This document shows positions 10,991-22,735 of a stretch of 64,000 nt of DNA, piece after piece. The stretch comes from Dromiciops gliroides (taxonomy: Eukaryota > Chordata > Mammalia > Microbiotheria > Microbiotheriidae): contig NC_057865.1 of NCBI RefSeq assembly GCF_019393635.1, positions 303,099,885 through 303,163,884 of the forward strand. The letters are read 5' to 3'. How positions within the stretch are numbered: the stretch's first letter is position 1; each line of letters starts with the position of its first letter. The notes beneath the pieces were generated by a model. It had not been told where the DNA came from and searched no databases. It saw only the letters and a list, made by a program, of their open reading frames with translations. A program made the translations under genes and the position numbers.

Positions 10991-12010
10991 TTCATGTGGG
11001 ATTTCACCCTATGCCACCTCTGCCCTTTCCCCTCCCCCTAAATCTAAAGCTTCCAAGAAAAATATGGATTGGTCTCAGACCACAGAGGAGCTCAAAAAGG
11101 ACTTTGAAAATAAAGTTAGAGAGGTAGAAGAAAAAATGGAAAGAGAAATCAGGGTGATGCGGGAAAGACATGAGAAAAAAGTCAACAAGCTTGAAAAGCC
11201 AAACTGGCCAAAGGGAAAAGGAGGTATAAAAGCTGTATGATAATAATTGCCTAAGAATTAGGATTGAAAAACTGGAAGCTGGAGGGCAGCTAGGTGGCGA
11301 AGTGGATAAAGCACTGGCCCTGGATTCAGGAGGACCTGAGTTCAAATCCAGCCTCAGACACTTGACACTTACTAGCGCTGTGACCCTGGGCAAGTCACTT
11401 AACCCCCGTTGCCCCACAAAAAAAAAAAAAAAGAAAAAATGGAAGCTAGTGACTTCATGAGAAAACAAGACACAATAAAGCAAATCCAAATGAATAAAAG
11501 AAATAGAGGGCAATGTGAAATATCTTCTTGGACAAACTGCTGACCTGGAAAATAGGTCCAGGAGAGAGAATTTGAAAATTATTGGTCTACCTGAAAACCA
11601 TGATCAAGGAAAGACCATAGGCACCATCTTCCAAGAAACTGTCAGAATCCACCGATCACCTCCTGAAAGAGATCCCCAAAGGAAAACTCCTAGGAATATT
11701 ATAGCGAAAGTCCAGAGCTCTCAGGTCAAGGAGAAAATATGGCAAGCTGCCAAAAAGAAAGACTGCAAGTACTGTGTGGAGCCCCAGTCAGGATAGCACA
11801 AGATCTAGCAGCTTCTACATTAAAGGACCAGAGGGTATGGAATAGGACATTCCAGAGGGCAAAGGAATTGGGATTACCACCCAGAATCAGGTATCCAGTA
11901 AAACTGGGACTTCTGTGAAAAAGAGGACTTTCAGATATTCATGATGAAAAGACCTAAACTGAAAGGCAAATTTGACTTTCAAATACAAGACCCTAGAGAA
12001 CCATAAAAAA
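10990..12010 (+). mobile_element. LINE-1 ORF1 remnant (copy A)
   Basis: The region reads as an L1 ORF1 protein. A coiled-coil N-terminal part (SKASKKNMDWSQTTEELKKD, then REVEEKMEREIRVM) precedes the RNA-recognition segment (LENRSRRENLKIIGLPENHD, 11548-11607) and the C-terminal segment. A WSINE1-type SINE interrupts it at 11284-11440, and the frame is broken outside it as well. ORF2 does not follow, so this may be a HAL1-like ORF1-only element or a truncated L1. Confidence 0.8.
11284..11440 (+). mobile_element. WSINE1-type SINE inside L1 ORF1 (copy A)
   Basis: It is full length from GGGCAGCTAGGTGGCG to an A-rich tail, and it is shared with copy B (34406-34555). It therefore predates the 27.6-kb duplication. 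Confidence 0.9.
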
Positions 12011-12760
12011 AGTGGAGTTGGGGGACACACCTGCTGGGGTGATACAGTGGGTGACTGTCTTGTGTCTGAGGCAGGGTTTTGGCTGGGATCCCCCTGCATC
12101 CTGGGGTGATGCTTTGTCCACTAGCTGCTCCATGATGACATATTTAGGGTAAAATAGAGGGGTCACTGCTCTCTTTAAAGGGTTGGACCTCATTTCAGGA
12201 AAATGGCTTCATTGGGGAGGGAGATTTGCATAGTGCAAAGAACAGTAGCCTGGAATCAGGGGTTGTAGCCCTGCCACTAACTAGCTGGGAGACCTTAGAT
12301 AAGTCATCTACCCTCGTGTGACCCTGGACAAGTCACTTAAGCCCAATTGCCTCACAAAAAAAAAAAATTAAAAATTAAAAAAAAAAGATAAGTTATCTAC
12401 CTTCACTTGGGAGGGGTATCACTTACCTCCTCTATGTACTGAGAAGGTTGGACTCAGTGGGCTCTAAGTTCTTCCCAGCTCTAGCATTGTAAGCAGCCCC
12501 CATTCTCTTGGTCAGCAACCCTGAAAGGGCAGAGGGTCCTGACTAATGGCCTGACTTGTCCATTTCCAGAACAGCCCCATAGCCCCCAAAGAAACAAACA
12601 GGCCCAACTTGGAGAAGCCTGACTTGCTTGACTACCGGCTCCTTGACCTTGAGGGGCACACTTCACGGCAGTGGACATAACACATGTACCCTAAGCTCTT
12701 CTTTGATCTGTCAAAATCATTTGCAAAATCAGCACTGTGCAGCCCTTTGCATGGTCAGTC
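12010..12760. other. Composite duplicated module with old SINE pieces, no gene
   Basis: It repeats text found at 3755-4090 (the CAGGGGTTGTAGCCCTGCC SINE part and TTTGCATGGTCAGTCTTGGA). Copy B has two tandem versions (35288-36475 and 36476-37090). A partial younger SINE tail lies at about 12315-12375. The short minus-strand frames have no recognised family. Confidence 0.55.
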
Positions 12761-14000
12761 TTGGACCTGGTGGGGGGGGGGCCGGGGTGCCTACCTGAAG
12801 GCCACTTTTCCGTCCTGGCTGAAAGGTTGCACACACTGCTCAGCTTCCTGACTCTCCCCCGTGCCCTTGGGACCCCAGGCCAGGAATTCTGGGCCCGCTG
12901 CTCGCACACCCGGGCTGCAGCCCCCCTTGGACAAAGGAAGAAGGGGTGAGAGGAGCCCTCGGAGAATCACCCGGAACATTCGCGGGTGGCCATCGGGTTG
13001 GGGTTCGAAAGCTGCACCCCCAACCCCCCCACCCCCACTCAGGCCTTCTGCACTGACAGGGACAGTTCCCAGACGACTCGACCCAGGAAGGTTCCGATGG
13101 AAACCCCGCGGGGGGCAGGCCCCTAGGGAGGCCCCCACCCCCCCTCTCCGCTCGGGCTCTGGCCTGGCCTGCGGGCAGCCCGGGCCCTTCCTGGGGACCC
13201 GCCTTCGCTCCTACGCCGATGTCCCGGGTGGGGCCCCCCAGCCTCTCTCCCCGGGGGCTCCTCGGGCCCCCTCCTGTCCATCACCCCCGAAATCGGCTCA
13301 GGGCCTCCCGCCGGCAGAGGGGGGCGAGCTCTCCCAGCTCCCCCCCCACCAGAAGTGACCCCGACACCAACGCGCCGCCCCGGGCCAGCGGACACAAGGA
13401 GGCGCCTCCCCGGAGTCCCGCGGGGACAAAGCCCAGGAGGAACCCGGGCCTGACCGCGGTCTGGCCTCCTTCTCCCCCGAAGCCCAAACCAGGGCGCCCC
13501 GGAGCGGGGACAGCGGGCTGGCGCGGGGGAGGCCCTGGGCTGAGGGGAGCCCGCCCCGCGGGCCTGGCACCGGGCTGGGCCCTGGCATCGGGCCCCCTCC
13601 CTCGAGCTCCTTCTGCCCCCCCCTACCCCCAGCCTGCCCTGCCCCTTGCCCTGGTGGGCCCCCTCTGCCTTGTGTTTCTCCTCTTCCTCCTCCTCCTCCT
13701 CTCGCTCCGGTGTTCTTGGTGTTCCTGGCGGCCCGTGCCCCCCGCCACGTTTTCAGCCTCGATTTCCGGCACGTAGACCACGCTGGGCCGAGGCCCCTCC
13801 TTCCAAAGTGACCACATGTTTCCCCGGCCCACGTGCGCCAGCGTCGCTGTGATTCGGCGGGCACGAGATCCCTGCGCCCGGGCCGCGCACGCGCGGTACG
13901 CCCTTGCTCTGCCAGCCCAGGAGAGCCGCACCAATGAGCCTGCAGCGCGGAGATGCGGGGTGGAGGGGTGAGGTGGGGGGGCATCCTCTCTGCCTGCCCT
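12760..14000. promoter_or_regulatory. Strong CpG island (copy A)
   Basis: For about 1.2 kb the sequence is GC-rich with very frequent CG dinucleotides, unlike almost all of the window. Long frames on the minus strand (13298-14119 and 13623-14012) are open largely because GC-rich DNA lacks stops, and one of them begins inside a SINE. Copy B at 37085-38375 is nearly identical. The best reading is a promoter-type CpG island whose gene is absent or non-coding. Confidence 0.6.
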
Positions 14001-14029
14001 GCCCCCTTGCATCCTCTAAATCTTTTTTT

Positions 14030-14178
14030 TTCTGTTGCTTTTCTTTTTTCGGGGCAATAGGGGTTAAGTGACTTGCCCAGGGTCACCGAGCTAGTAAGTG
14101 TCAAGTATCTGAGGTCCAATTTGAACTCAGGTCCTCCTGAATCCAGGATTGGTACTTTTATCTATTGTGCCACCGAGT
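14030..14178 (-). mobile_element. Old SINE (copy A)
   Basis: The complement of the WSINE1-type core (GGGTTAAGTGACTTGCCCAG, then TTGAACTCAGGTCCTCCTGA) ends at a diverged head. It is shared with copy B (38478-38602). The T-run before it is short here but expanded to a (TTTTC)n array in B. Confidence 0.85.
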
Positions 14179-15587
14179 TAAAGAATAAAACCAATTTTAA
14201 ATCATAAAAAATCAAATTGAAGTTCATGTAAAAATGAGACTGAGGAAATAGTAGTGCCTTGTGGGAAAATATCAAAGGTGTCTAGGATGAGAGTATAGCC
14301 CCACTTAAGGTATCTCAGGGAAACTGAGGTTGACAGAAATCAAAACATCAATGTGACCTGAAAACAAGGAAACAAAGAAAGAATTCACTGAGTTTTCCTT
14401 GGCCATATAATAGAAACATTTCCTCGAACATTTAGGGAAACTGAGGATTAGGGATTTAAAGGTCCATTGTGAGTCCTCAAAGCAGGTAATATTTCCAATA
14501 TTTCAATGATTTCAGTGCCCATAGACCCCAAGATTTTTACATGTAGCATAAAATTCCAATCAGATATTAACCTAACTGGACTAGATGGAACACTGAGATC
14601 CAAGCCTTACCTGAGTCCCTATTGTGAAATTATTGAAAGCTAAGTTTATAGTCGATTTAGTGAACATGAGGGAAACTAAACCTGAGTGAAATGTAAAAAT
14701 CCACTTGAAAGGATTGGGAGGATCCGAGTTTTTCAAATGATTTTGCCTTCATTGGCTATGTATTATAAACATGGTCACGGATTCTTCAGGGAACCTTAAG
14801 ATTACAGATTGTTAGGGACCTCACTGAAAGCTCAAACCTGGCTAACAGAATCTGACAGGTGCCTCAGGGGCCAAAGAATCTGAGAGTTTAAGGAATAAAA
14901 GAAAATTTAAATCATGAAAAATCAAACTGAAGTTCATGTAAAAAGGAGACTGAGGAAATAGTAGTGCCTTGTGGGAAAATATCAAAGGTGTCTAGGATGA
15001 GAGGATAGCGCCACTTAGGTTATCTCAGGGAAACTGAGGTGGAGGGAAATCAAGACATCCATGTGACAGGAGAAGAAGGAAAGAAATAATGAATTCACTG
15101 AGTTTTCCTTGGCCATATACTGGATACCTTTCATGGTGTGTTTGGGAAAACTGAAGATTCAAGATTTAAAGGTCCATTGCGAATTCTCAAAGCTGGTAAA
15201 AATTCCAATATGTCTCTGCCTTCAGTGGCCATAGAACCCAAGATTTTTTCATGTAGCATAAAACTCAAATCAGATATTAACCTAACTGGTCTAGATGGAA
15301 CACTCATATCTAAGCCACCTGAGTCCCTATTGTGAAAATATCAAAAGATATCTATGCTTATGTCCCCTTTAGTGAATATGAGCGAAACTGAACCTGAGGA
15401 AGATGAAAAAAGCCATTTGACAGGACTCTGAGCATCCTAGTTTTCGAAATGACTGTGCCTCCATTGGCTATGCATTATCAAAGCTGTATAAGCTTATGGT
15501 CCATTTCGTGAACATGAGAGAAACTGAACTTGAGAGAAATGTAAAAATCCATTCGACAGGATAGTGAGCCTTATAGTTTTGTTGTTT

Positions 15588-15737
15588 TTGGTTTTTTTTT
15601 TGTGAGGCAATTGGGGTTAAGTGACTTGCCCAAGATCACACAGCTAGTAAGTGTTAAGTGTCTGAGGCTGGATTTGCACTCAGGTACTCCTGAATCCAGG
15701 GCCAGTGCTCTATCCACTGCGCCATCTAGCTGCCCAG
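15588..15737 (-). mobile_element. SINE private to satellite array A
   Basis: This is a full-length reverse WSINE1-type copy (T-run, GGGGTTAAGTGACTTGCCCA, GCCATCTAGCTGCCC). It has no counterpart in array B. Confidence 0.9.
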
Positions 15738-16284
15738 CCTCTTAGTTTTGAAATGATTGTGCCTCCATTGGCTATGCGTTATAAACATGTTCACTGCTTC
15801 TTCAGGGTACCTTAGGATTATAGATTGGTAGGGACCTCACTGAAGGCTCCAAGCTGGCTAACACAGAATCTGACAGGTCCTTCAGGGGCCACAGAATCCA
15901 AGACCTTTAAAGAAGAAAATAAATTTTAAATGATGACATATCAAATTGAAGTTCATGTAAAAATGAGACTGAGGAAACAGTAGTGACTCGTGTGAAAATA
16001 TCAAAGGTCTCTAGGGTGAGAGTACAGCCCCATTTAGGGTATCTCAAGGAAACTGAGGTTGAGCAAAATCAAAACATCCATGTAGCAGGATAACAAGGAA
16101 ACAAACAATGAATTCACTGAGTTTTCCTTGGCCATATATTGGAAACATTTCATTGTACGTTTAGGGAAACTGAGGATTAGAGATTTAAAGGTCCATTGTG
16201 AATTCTCACAGCTGGTAACATTTCTATTTTGTCATTGCCTTCAGTGGCCATAGAAGCCAAGATTTTTACATGCAGTATATAATT

Positions 16285-16445
16285 TATTTTTTGTTTTTTG
16301 TTTTATTTTTTTGCTGGGCAAAGAAGGTTAAGTGACTTAGGGTCACACAGCTAGTAAGTGTCAAGTGTCTGAGGCCGGATTTGAACTGAGGTACTCCTGA
16401 TTCCAGGGCCAATACTTTATCCACTGTGCCACCTAGCTGCCCCCC
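16285..16445 (-). mobile_element. Second SINE private to satellite array A
   Basis: This is a reverse WSINE1-type copy (TTTTGCTGGGCAAAGAAGGT, ending CCACCTAGCTGCCCC) inside the satellite text ACATGCAGTATATAATTTA. It is absent from array B. Confidence 0.88.
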
Positions 16446-17948
16446 AGTATATAATTTAAATCATATATTATCCTAATTGGACTAGATGGAACACTGAAAT
16501 TTAAGCCACCTGAGTCCCTATTGTGAAAATATCGAAAGCTGTCTAAGCTTATGGTCCATTTAGTGAATATGAGGGGAAATGAACCTGAGAGAAATGAAAA
16601 AATCCATTTGACAGGACTCTGAGCATCCTAGTTTTTGAAATGATTGTGCCTCCATTGGCTGAGCAGTATAAACATGTTCACTGCTTCTTCAGGGAACCTT
16701 AGGATTACAGATTGGTAGGGACCTCACTGAATGCTCAAAGCTGGGAAACACAGAATCTGACAGGTACTTCAGGGGCCACAAAATCGCAGCCCTTTAAAGA
16801 ATAAAACAAAATTTAAATCATGAAAAATCAAATTGAAGTTCATGTAAAAATGGGATTGAGGAAAGAGTAGTGTCTAGTGTGAAAATATCAAAGGTGTCTA
16901 GGATGAGAGTATAGCCCCACTTAAGGTATCTCAGGGAAACTGAGGTTGAGGGAAATCAAAACATCCATGTGACCTGAAAACAAGGAAAGAAATAATGAAA
17001 TCACTGAGTTTTCCTCGGCCATATACTGGATACCTTTCATTGTGTGTTTGGGAAAACTGAAGATTCGAGATTTAAAGGTTCATTGCGCATTCTCAAAGCT
17101 GGTAAAAATTCCAATATGTCTGTCTTCAGTGGTCATAGAACCCTAGATTTTTTCATGTAGCATAAAACTCAAATCAGGTATTAACCTAACTGGTCTAGAA
17201 GGAACACTCAGATCTAAGCCACCTGAGTCCCTATTGTGAAAATAACAAAAGATAACTATGCTTATGTCCCCTTTAGTGAATATAAGGGAAACTGAAGCTG
17301 AGGGAAATGAAAAAATCCATTTGACAGGATTGTGAGCATTATAGTCTTCGAAATGACTGTGCCTTCATTGGCTATGTATTATAAACATGGTCACTGATTC
17401 TTCAGGGAACCTTAGGATTACAGACCGGTAGGCGACTCACTGAAGGTTCCAAGCTGGCTAACACAGAATCTGACAGGTCCTTCAGGGGCCACAGAATCCA
17501 AGACCTTTAGAGAATAAAATCAAATTTAAATCATGAAAAATCAAATTGAAGTTCAGGTAAAAATGAGACTGAGGAAAGAGTACTGCCTTGTGGGAAAATA
17601 TCAAAGGTGTCTAGGATGAAAGGATAGTCCCACTTAGTGTATCTCAGGGAAACTGAGGTTGAGGGAAAACAAAACATCCATGTGACAGGAGAAGAAGGAA
17701 AGAAATAATGAATTCACTGAGTTTTCCTTGGCCATATACTGGAAACCTATCATTGTGTGTTTGGGAAAACTGAGGATTCAAGATTTAAAAGTCCATTGTG
17801 AATTCTCAAAGCTGGTAACAATTCCAATATGTCTCTGCCTTCAGTGGCAATAGAACCCAAGATTTTTTCATGTAGTATAAAATTTAAATCTTATATCAAC
17901 CAAATTGCACTAGATGGAACACTAAGATCTAAGCCACCTGAGTCCCTA

Positions 17949-20189
17949 TTCTTTTTTCTTTTTTAAAATTTATTTATTAATTTATTAATTCATCATTTAT
18001 TTATTTATTTATTTATTCTGTTACATGTAAAGATAGTTCTCAACTTTTGTTTATACAGACTTTCCAATTTCAGATTTTTCTCCCTCCCTCCCCCCCCTCT
18101 TCCCCTAGACAGCAGGTAACCTGATATAGGTTATATATGTACACATAATAACATTAATCCTATTTCTGCATTAGTCATGTTATAAGAGAAAAATCAGAGC
18201 AATAATGAAAAACCTGAAAATAGAAAAAACAACAGCACCACAAACAGCAGAAATAGTATGGTTTATTTAGCATCTATACTCCACATTTCTTTTTTTTTCC
18301 CTTGGATTTAGAGATCCTCTTATATCATGAGTTCCCTGGAACTCTTCTGCACCATTGCATTGGTGAGAAGAATATAGTCTATCACAGTAGATCAACACTC
18401 AATGTTGATGATACCGTGTACAATGTTCTTCTGGTTCTGCTCATCTCACTTATCATCAGCCCACGCAAGACCCTCCAAGTTTCTCTGAACTCCTCCTGCT
18501 CATCGTTTCTTACAGCACAATAGTATTCCATTGTATTCCTATACCACAACTTGTCCCCAATGGATGGGCATCCCCTCAACTTCCACTTTCTTGCCACCAC
18601 ATAAAGAGCAGCTATCAATATTTTTGTACATGTGGGTCCCTTTCCCCTTTCCATGATTTCTTTGGGAAAAAGACCCAAACGTGGTATTGCTAGGTCAAAG
18701 GGTATGGACAGCTTTATCGCCCTTTGGGCATAATTCCAAATTGCTCTCCAGAATGCTTGGATCAGTTCACAGCTCCACCAACAATGCATTAGTGTTCCAA
18801 TTTTTCCACAGCTTCTCCAACATTGATTATTTTCCTTTTTTGTCATTTTAGCCAATCTGATAGGTGTCAGGTGGTACCTCAGAGTTGGTTTAATTTGCAT
18901 CTCTCTAATCATTAGAGATTTAGAGCATTTTTTCATATGGGAATAGATAGCTTTGGTTTCTTCATCAGAAAACTGCCTGTTCATATCCTTTCACCATTTC
19001 TCAATTGGGGAATGACTTGGATTCTTATAAATTTGATTGAATTCCCTATCTATTTTAGAGATGAGGCCTTTATCAGAAGTACTGGCCACAAAAATGGTTT
19101 TCCAGCTTTCTGCCTCCCTTCTAATTTTGGAGGCATTGCTTCTGTTTGTACAAAAAAATTTTAATTTAATGTCATAAAAATCCTCCATTTTGCATTATAT
19201 AATATACTCTATCTCTTGTTTGGTCATAAATTGTTTTCCTTTGCAAAGATCTGATAGGTAGGCTATTCCTTTCTCTCCTAATTTACCTATGGTATCACCT
19301 CTTATGTCTAAATCATGTATCCATTTTGACCTTATTTTAGTATAAGGTGTCAGATGCTGGTCTATGCCTAATTTCTGCCATACTATCGTCCAGTTTTCCC
19401 AGCAGTTTTTGTCAAATACTGAGTTCCTATCCCAGAAGCTGGAGTCTTTGGGTTTATCAAACACTACATTACTAGTGTCATTGACTACTGCATTTCCTGT
19501 GCCTAGCCTATTCCATTGATCCTCCACTCTATTTCTTAGGCAGTCAGAGAGTTTGGATGACTGCCACTTTATAGTCAAGCTCCAGGTTTGGTACCGCTAA
19601 CCCACCTTCCTTTGAATTTCTTTTCATTATTTCCCTGGATATTCTTGATTTTTTTTTCCAGATGAATTTTGTTATTATTTTTTCGAGCTCTATAAAATAA
19701 TTTTAGGTAGTCTGATTGGTATGGCACTGAATAAGTAAATTAATTTAGGCAGTATTGTCATTTTTACTATATCAGCTCTGCCTCTCCATGAGCAATTGAT
19801 ATCTTTCCAATGATTTGGATCGGATCTGATTGGTGTGAAGAGTGTTTGGTAGTTGTGTTCCTAGAGTTCCTGGGTTTGTCTTGGCAAGTAGACTCCCAAG
19901 TATTTCATATGATCTACCGTTACTTTAAATGGAATTTCTCTTCCTATCTCTTGCTGCTGATTGCTAAAGCTAACGTTTCTAGTACAATATTAAATAAAAG
20001 GGGTGATAATGGACATCCCTGTTTCACCCCTGATCTTATTGGGAAGGCCTCTAATTTATCTCCATTGCATATAATACTTGCTGATGGTTTCAGGTAGATA
20101 CTGTTTATTGTTTTAAGGAAAGCTCCACCTATTCCTAAACTCTCTAGTGTTTTTATTAGAAATAGGTGCTGTATTTTGTCAAAAGCCTG
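17949..20189 (-). mobile_element. LINE-1 3' half, inverted, internally deleted
   Basis: Read on the minus strand it contains the reverse-transcriptase motif region ([18 protein letters not shown], then [19 protein letters not shown] at about 20000-20070). It then skips the FADD-containing part and continues through the ORF2 C-terminal domain to CWRSCGKIGTLMHC (zinc-knuckle-like) at about 18800, the end of ORF2 and the 3'-UTR with pyrimidine tract at 18060-18110. The reading frame is broken in places. The 5' edge abuts a GC-rich cassette, and the 3' edge interrupts the satellite array. Confidence 0.9.
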
Positions 20190-21720
20190 CCCCTGCACGT
20201 GCCCTTGCCCCTGCCCCTGCCCCTGCCACTGTCCTTACCCGGGCCGGGCCCGGGGCCGTGCTCCAACTCCTGTCCGGGTCCCGGTCTCTGTCCCGCCCCC
20301 GCGCTGCCCCCTCCCCCCGGCTCTGGCTCTGCGCCTGCCCCTGCAGGTGCCGGACCGCTGCCCAAGCACCAGCCCTGGCACCAGCCCGCCCTGAATACTC
20401 TCCTAGGTCCGAGCGTCTGCCTCCTAAGGTCTGACTGCCAGAAAGAAGGGAACAGGTGGCTTGGGAGCCCTTGAGGAGATCGAGGGGGAGGAAAGCCAAC
20501 CTCCTACAACGGCTGTGCGCCGAACCAAAGCCGCCCATTCCCCTAGGACCGTGTCAGAGCGACCTACCCACCTTCCTTCCTTCCTTCCGTCCTTCCTTCC
20601 TTCCTTCCTTCCTTCCTTCCTTCCTTCCTTCCTTCCTTCCTTCCTTCCTTCCTTCCTTCCTTCCTTCCTTCCTTCCTTCCCTCCCCTCCCTTCCCTTCCT
20701 CTCTCCCTCCGACCCATCCCTGCAAAAACAAAAAACAAACCCAAAACAAAAAACAAAAAAGGAAGAAAATGGCAAAAGGAAAGAATGGTGGTGGTGGTAG
20801 GGGGATTTGGGAAGAAACGAAACCATTGGAGTCCTCAACATGCAAGCCTCTGCCAGGGTTGGGAGACACATTCATCTCATGGGATGTCATTAGCTTTGAT
20901 AGGATGTGGTGGAGGGGGAGAAGAAGAGAACCGGGCGAAGCTGAAAAGGGTAAAGGACCGAGGGAGGGAAGGAGAGCAGGCGAGCGATTGGGCTGTGGGG
21001 AAATCCATCCCCTGGCTTCCAAGGTGTGGAAACTCTAGCCCAGGGTGATGATGCTCAGTTCCCCCAGGGGCTCTGTTTGCTTTCTGTTCTGCCGTGTGTC
21101 CCTATGCTATTCCTTGAGGCCAGGCTAGGCCTTGGCACTTTGGGTCAAAGTCACGGGGAGGGAGAGCCCCTTGCAGTGGACGGAAAGAAGGAGGGTCGGG
21201 TGGGTGGATTTTGCCTCCAATACGGGGTGGCTGGGCGGCTTAGGTCCGCACACCAGTGCACGCCCCCGCCCCGCCCCTGGCTCTGGCTGGGCACCTGCTG
21301 CTGCTGCTGCTGCTGCCACGGCCTCTGCCCGTGCCAGTGCTCCAACCCCGGTCCCGTCCCGATCCCGCCTCCGCCTGTGCTCCTCCTCCCTTTCCCGCCC
21401 CCGCTTCCGTCACCCAGCCCTGGCTCTGCCGCTGCCTCTGCCTGGTCCTCTACCTCTACCTTTGTCCATGCCCCTGCCCTCGTACAGGCCCACGCACCCG
21501 CCCACTCTTCTAGGTCCCAGCGTCTGCCTTGTAATGTTCGACTGCCAGAAAGAAGGGAACAGGTGGCTTGGGAGCCCTTAAGGAGATCCAGGGGAAGAGA
21601 AGCCAACCTGGTCTGAACCCACGCTGCCCGTTCCCCTAGGACGGTGTCAGACCTACCTACCTCCCTACCTCCCTTCCTCCCTCTCACCCTTTGCACCTAC
21701 CCACCCACCCATCCTTTATT
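20190..21720 (-). repeat. GC-rich cassettes in inverted orientation
   Basis: Two cassette copies lie on the minus strand relative to 3120-3710: CTGCCAGAAAGAAGGGAACA at about 20427 and again at 21541, each followed by GGTGGCTTGGGAGCCC. Each is preceded by a GC-rich hexamer-like tract (20190-20370 and 21250-21500, CCTGCC/GCTCTG type). The block 21055-21130 is the complement of 3420-3490. Long frames here (195-196 codons) come from low-complexity DNA. Confidence 0.75.
20571..20690 (+). repeat. (TTCC)n microsatellite
   Basis: About 110 bp of almost perfect TTCC repeats follow the inverted cassette. Frames across it give pure PSFLPSFLPS or GRKEGRKEGR peptides and are not genes. Confidence 0.97.
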
Positions 21721-22650
21721 GAACATTTGATGGTCCTTCCCCATACGGCAAGAATTGCTGGGAAAACTGGAAAGCAGTTTAGGGCCCGTAGCCCCAGATC
21801 AGGTCAAAATGAGGTACGTAAGAGCACAGGGTAATTTGGGGGGGTTCCGCAGGTCATATGTGGAGGAGGTCGAGGAGTCTACGTGTGTGTGTGTTCCGAC
21901 AAGGCGCGGGGCAGGAGAAAAGCTGGAAAAAACAAAACAAAACAAAACAACAGACCCAAACGCTGCTCAGAGGGGCACCCGTTTTAGAATCGAACAAGGA
22001 AGAGAACAGGCCTTCTGTCCTCTGAGCAGCTTCAGCTCTGAGAACGACTGGGGAAAGTCTGATGAGGACTGAGGGGAGGGTAGAAGCCCAGCCCGCAAAG
22101 AGAAAATGAGGAGATCCTGAGAAATGAGCCAAAAGACTCCGAAGTGCAGAAAGCAGCCTCCCTTCTCGGAAAAATTTGGCTATTTCTCAGAGCTACCCCC
22201 TCATCTCCCCCTCCACACGTCCACCCCCTTACACACACACACACACACCCCACTTGTATTTTCTCCTTTTTGTAGGGCTGAAGAAAGGAACTGTTGGCAG
22301 GATCCCGATTTGGGGTCCTTGCTAGGGAACCTCGGTTACCACCCGGTCGGTCTGAAGGACACCTTGCCCTCCGCAGGTAGATGAAGTCCCAGCTGTTCTG
22401 GGCCCGTGCCTCTGCCTCTGCCTCTTAGCGTGCCCATGCCTCTGCTGGTGCCCCGGCCCACGTCTTTCCGAGCCCCTCCCCCCCAGCCCCGCTTTCGCTT
22501 TTCCTTTTTTGGGGGGTGGGGGGCGTGTGGAGTAGCCATACAGAAACCAGAGATTTGCTTGAACCCGAAACGAGGCTGGAGGGCCTAAGAAATCAAACAC
22601 TGGCTAAGCAGGGAGGATGATGGATGGCGTTCCATTTTTTGGAAACGAGG
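21720..22650. other. Non-coding interval, no gene recognised
   Basis: It is mixed GC content with a small (CA)n at about 22230-22248. No frame has a recognisable family, and no SINE, L1 or LTR boundaries are evident. Confidence 0.45.
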
Positions 22651-22656
22651 AAAAGG

Positions 22657-22735
22657 GGGGCAGCTAGGTGGCGCAGTGGTTAAAGCATCGGCCCTCCTTG
22701 CCCCGCAAAAAAACCAAAAAGAAACAAAAAAAGAA
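22657..22735 (+). mobile_element. Internally deleted SINE
   Basis: A WSINE1-type head (GGGGCAGCTAGGTGGCGCAG, then TAAAGCATCGGCCCT) passes straight to the tail (TTGCCCCGCAAAAAAACC). The middle of the SINE is missing. Confidence 0.75.

Larger units (their letters stand above)
14180..17948 (+). repeat. 711-bp satellite array, copy A
   Basis: About five head-to-tail units are marked by GAGACTGAGGAAATAGTAGT-like starts near 14236, 14947, 15965, 16852 and 17565. Spacing is 709-715 bp once inserted SINEs and one partial extra sub-unit are subtracted. Diagnostic texts are GGTCCATTGTGAATTCTCAA, CTGAGTCCCTATTGTGAAAA and CCTTCAGGGGCCACAGAATC. The sequence is AT-rich with no open frame of note. The array ends abruptly in an inverted L1. 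Confidence 0.9.

Noticed and set aside
13298-14119. 273-codon minus-strand frame in the CpG island (and 37474-38331, 285 codons)
   Set aside because: It starts inside a SINE in copy A, the copies differ by frame-changing insertions, and GC-rich DNA is stop-poor. There is no recognised domain.
14180-17948. CRISPR-like direct repeats
   Set aside because: The unit is about 711 bp without short spacers, in a mammalian genome. It is a satellite.
20461-21048. 195-codon frame with PSFLPSFLPS repeats
   Set aside because: It is translation of the (TTCC)n microsatellite.
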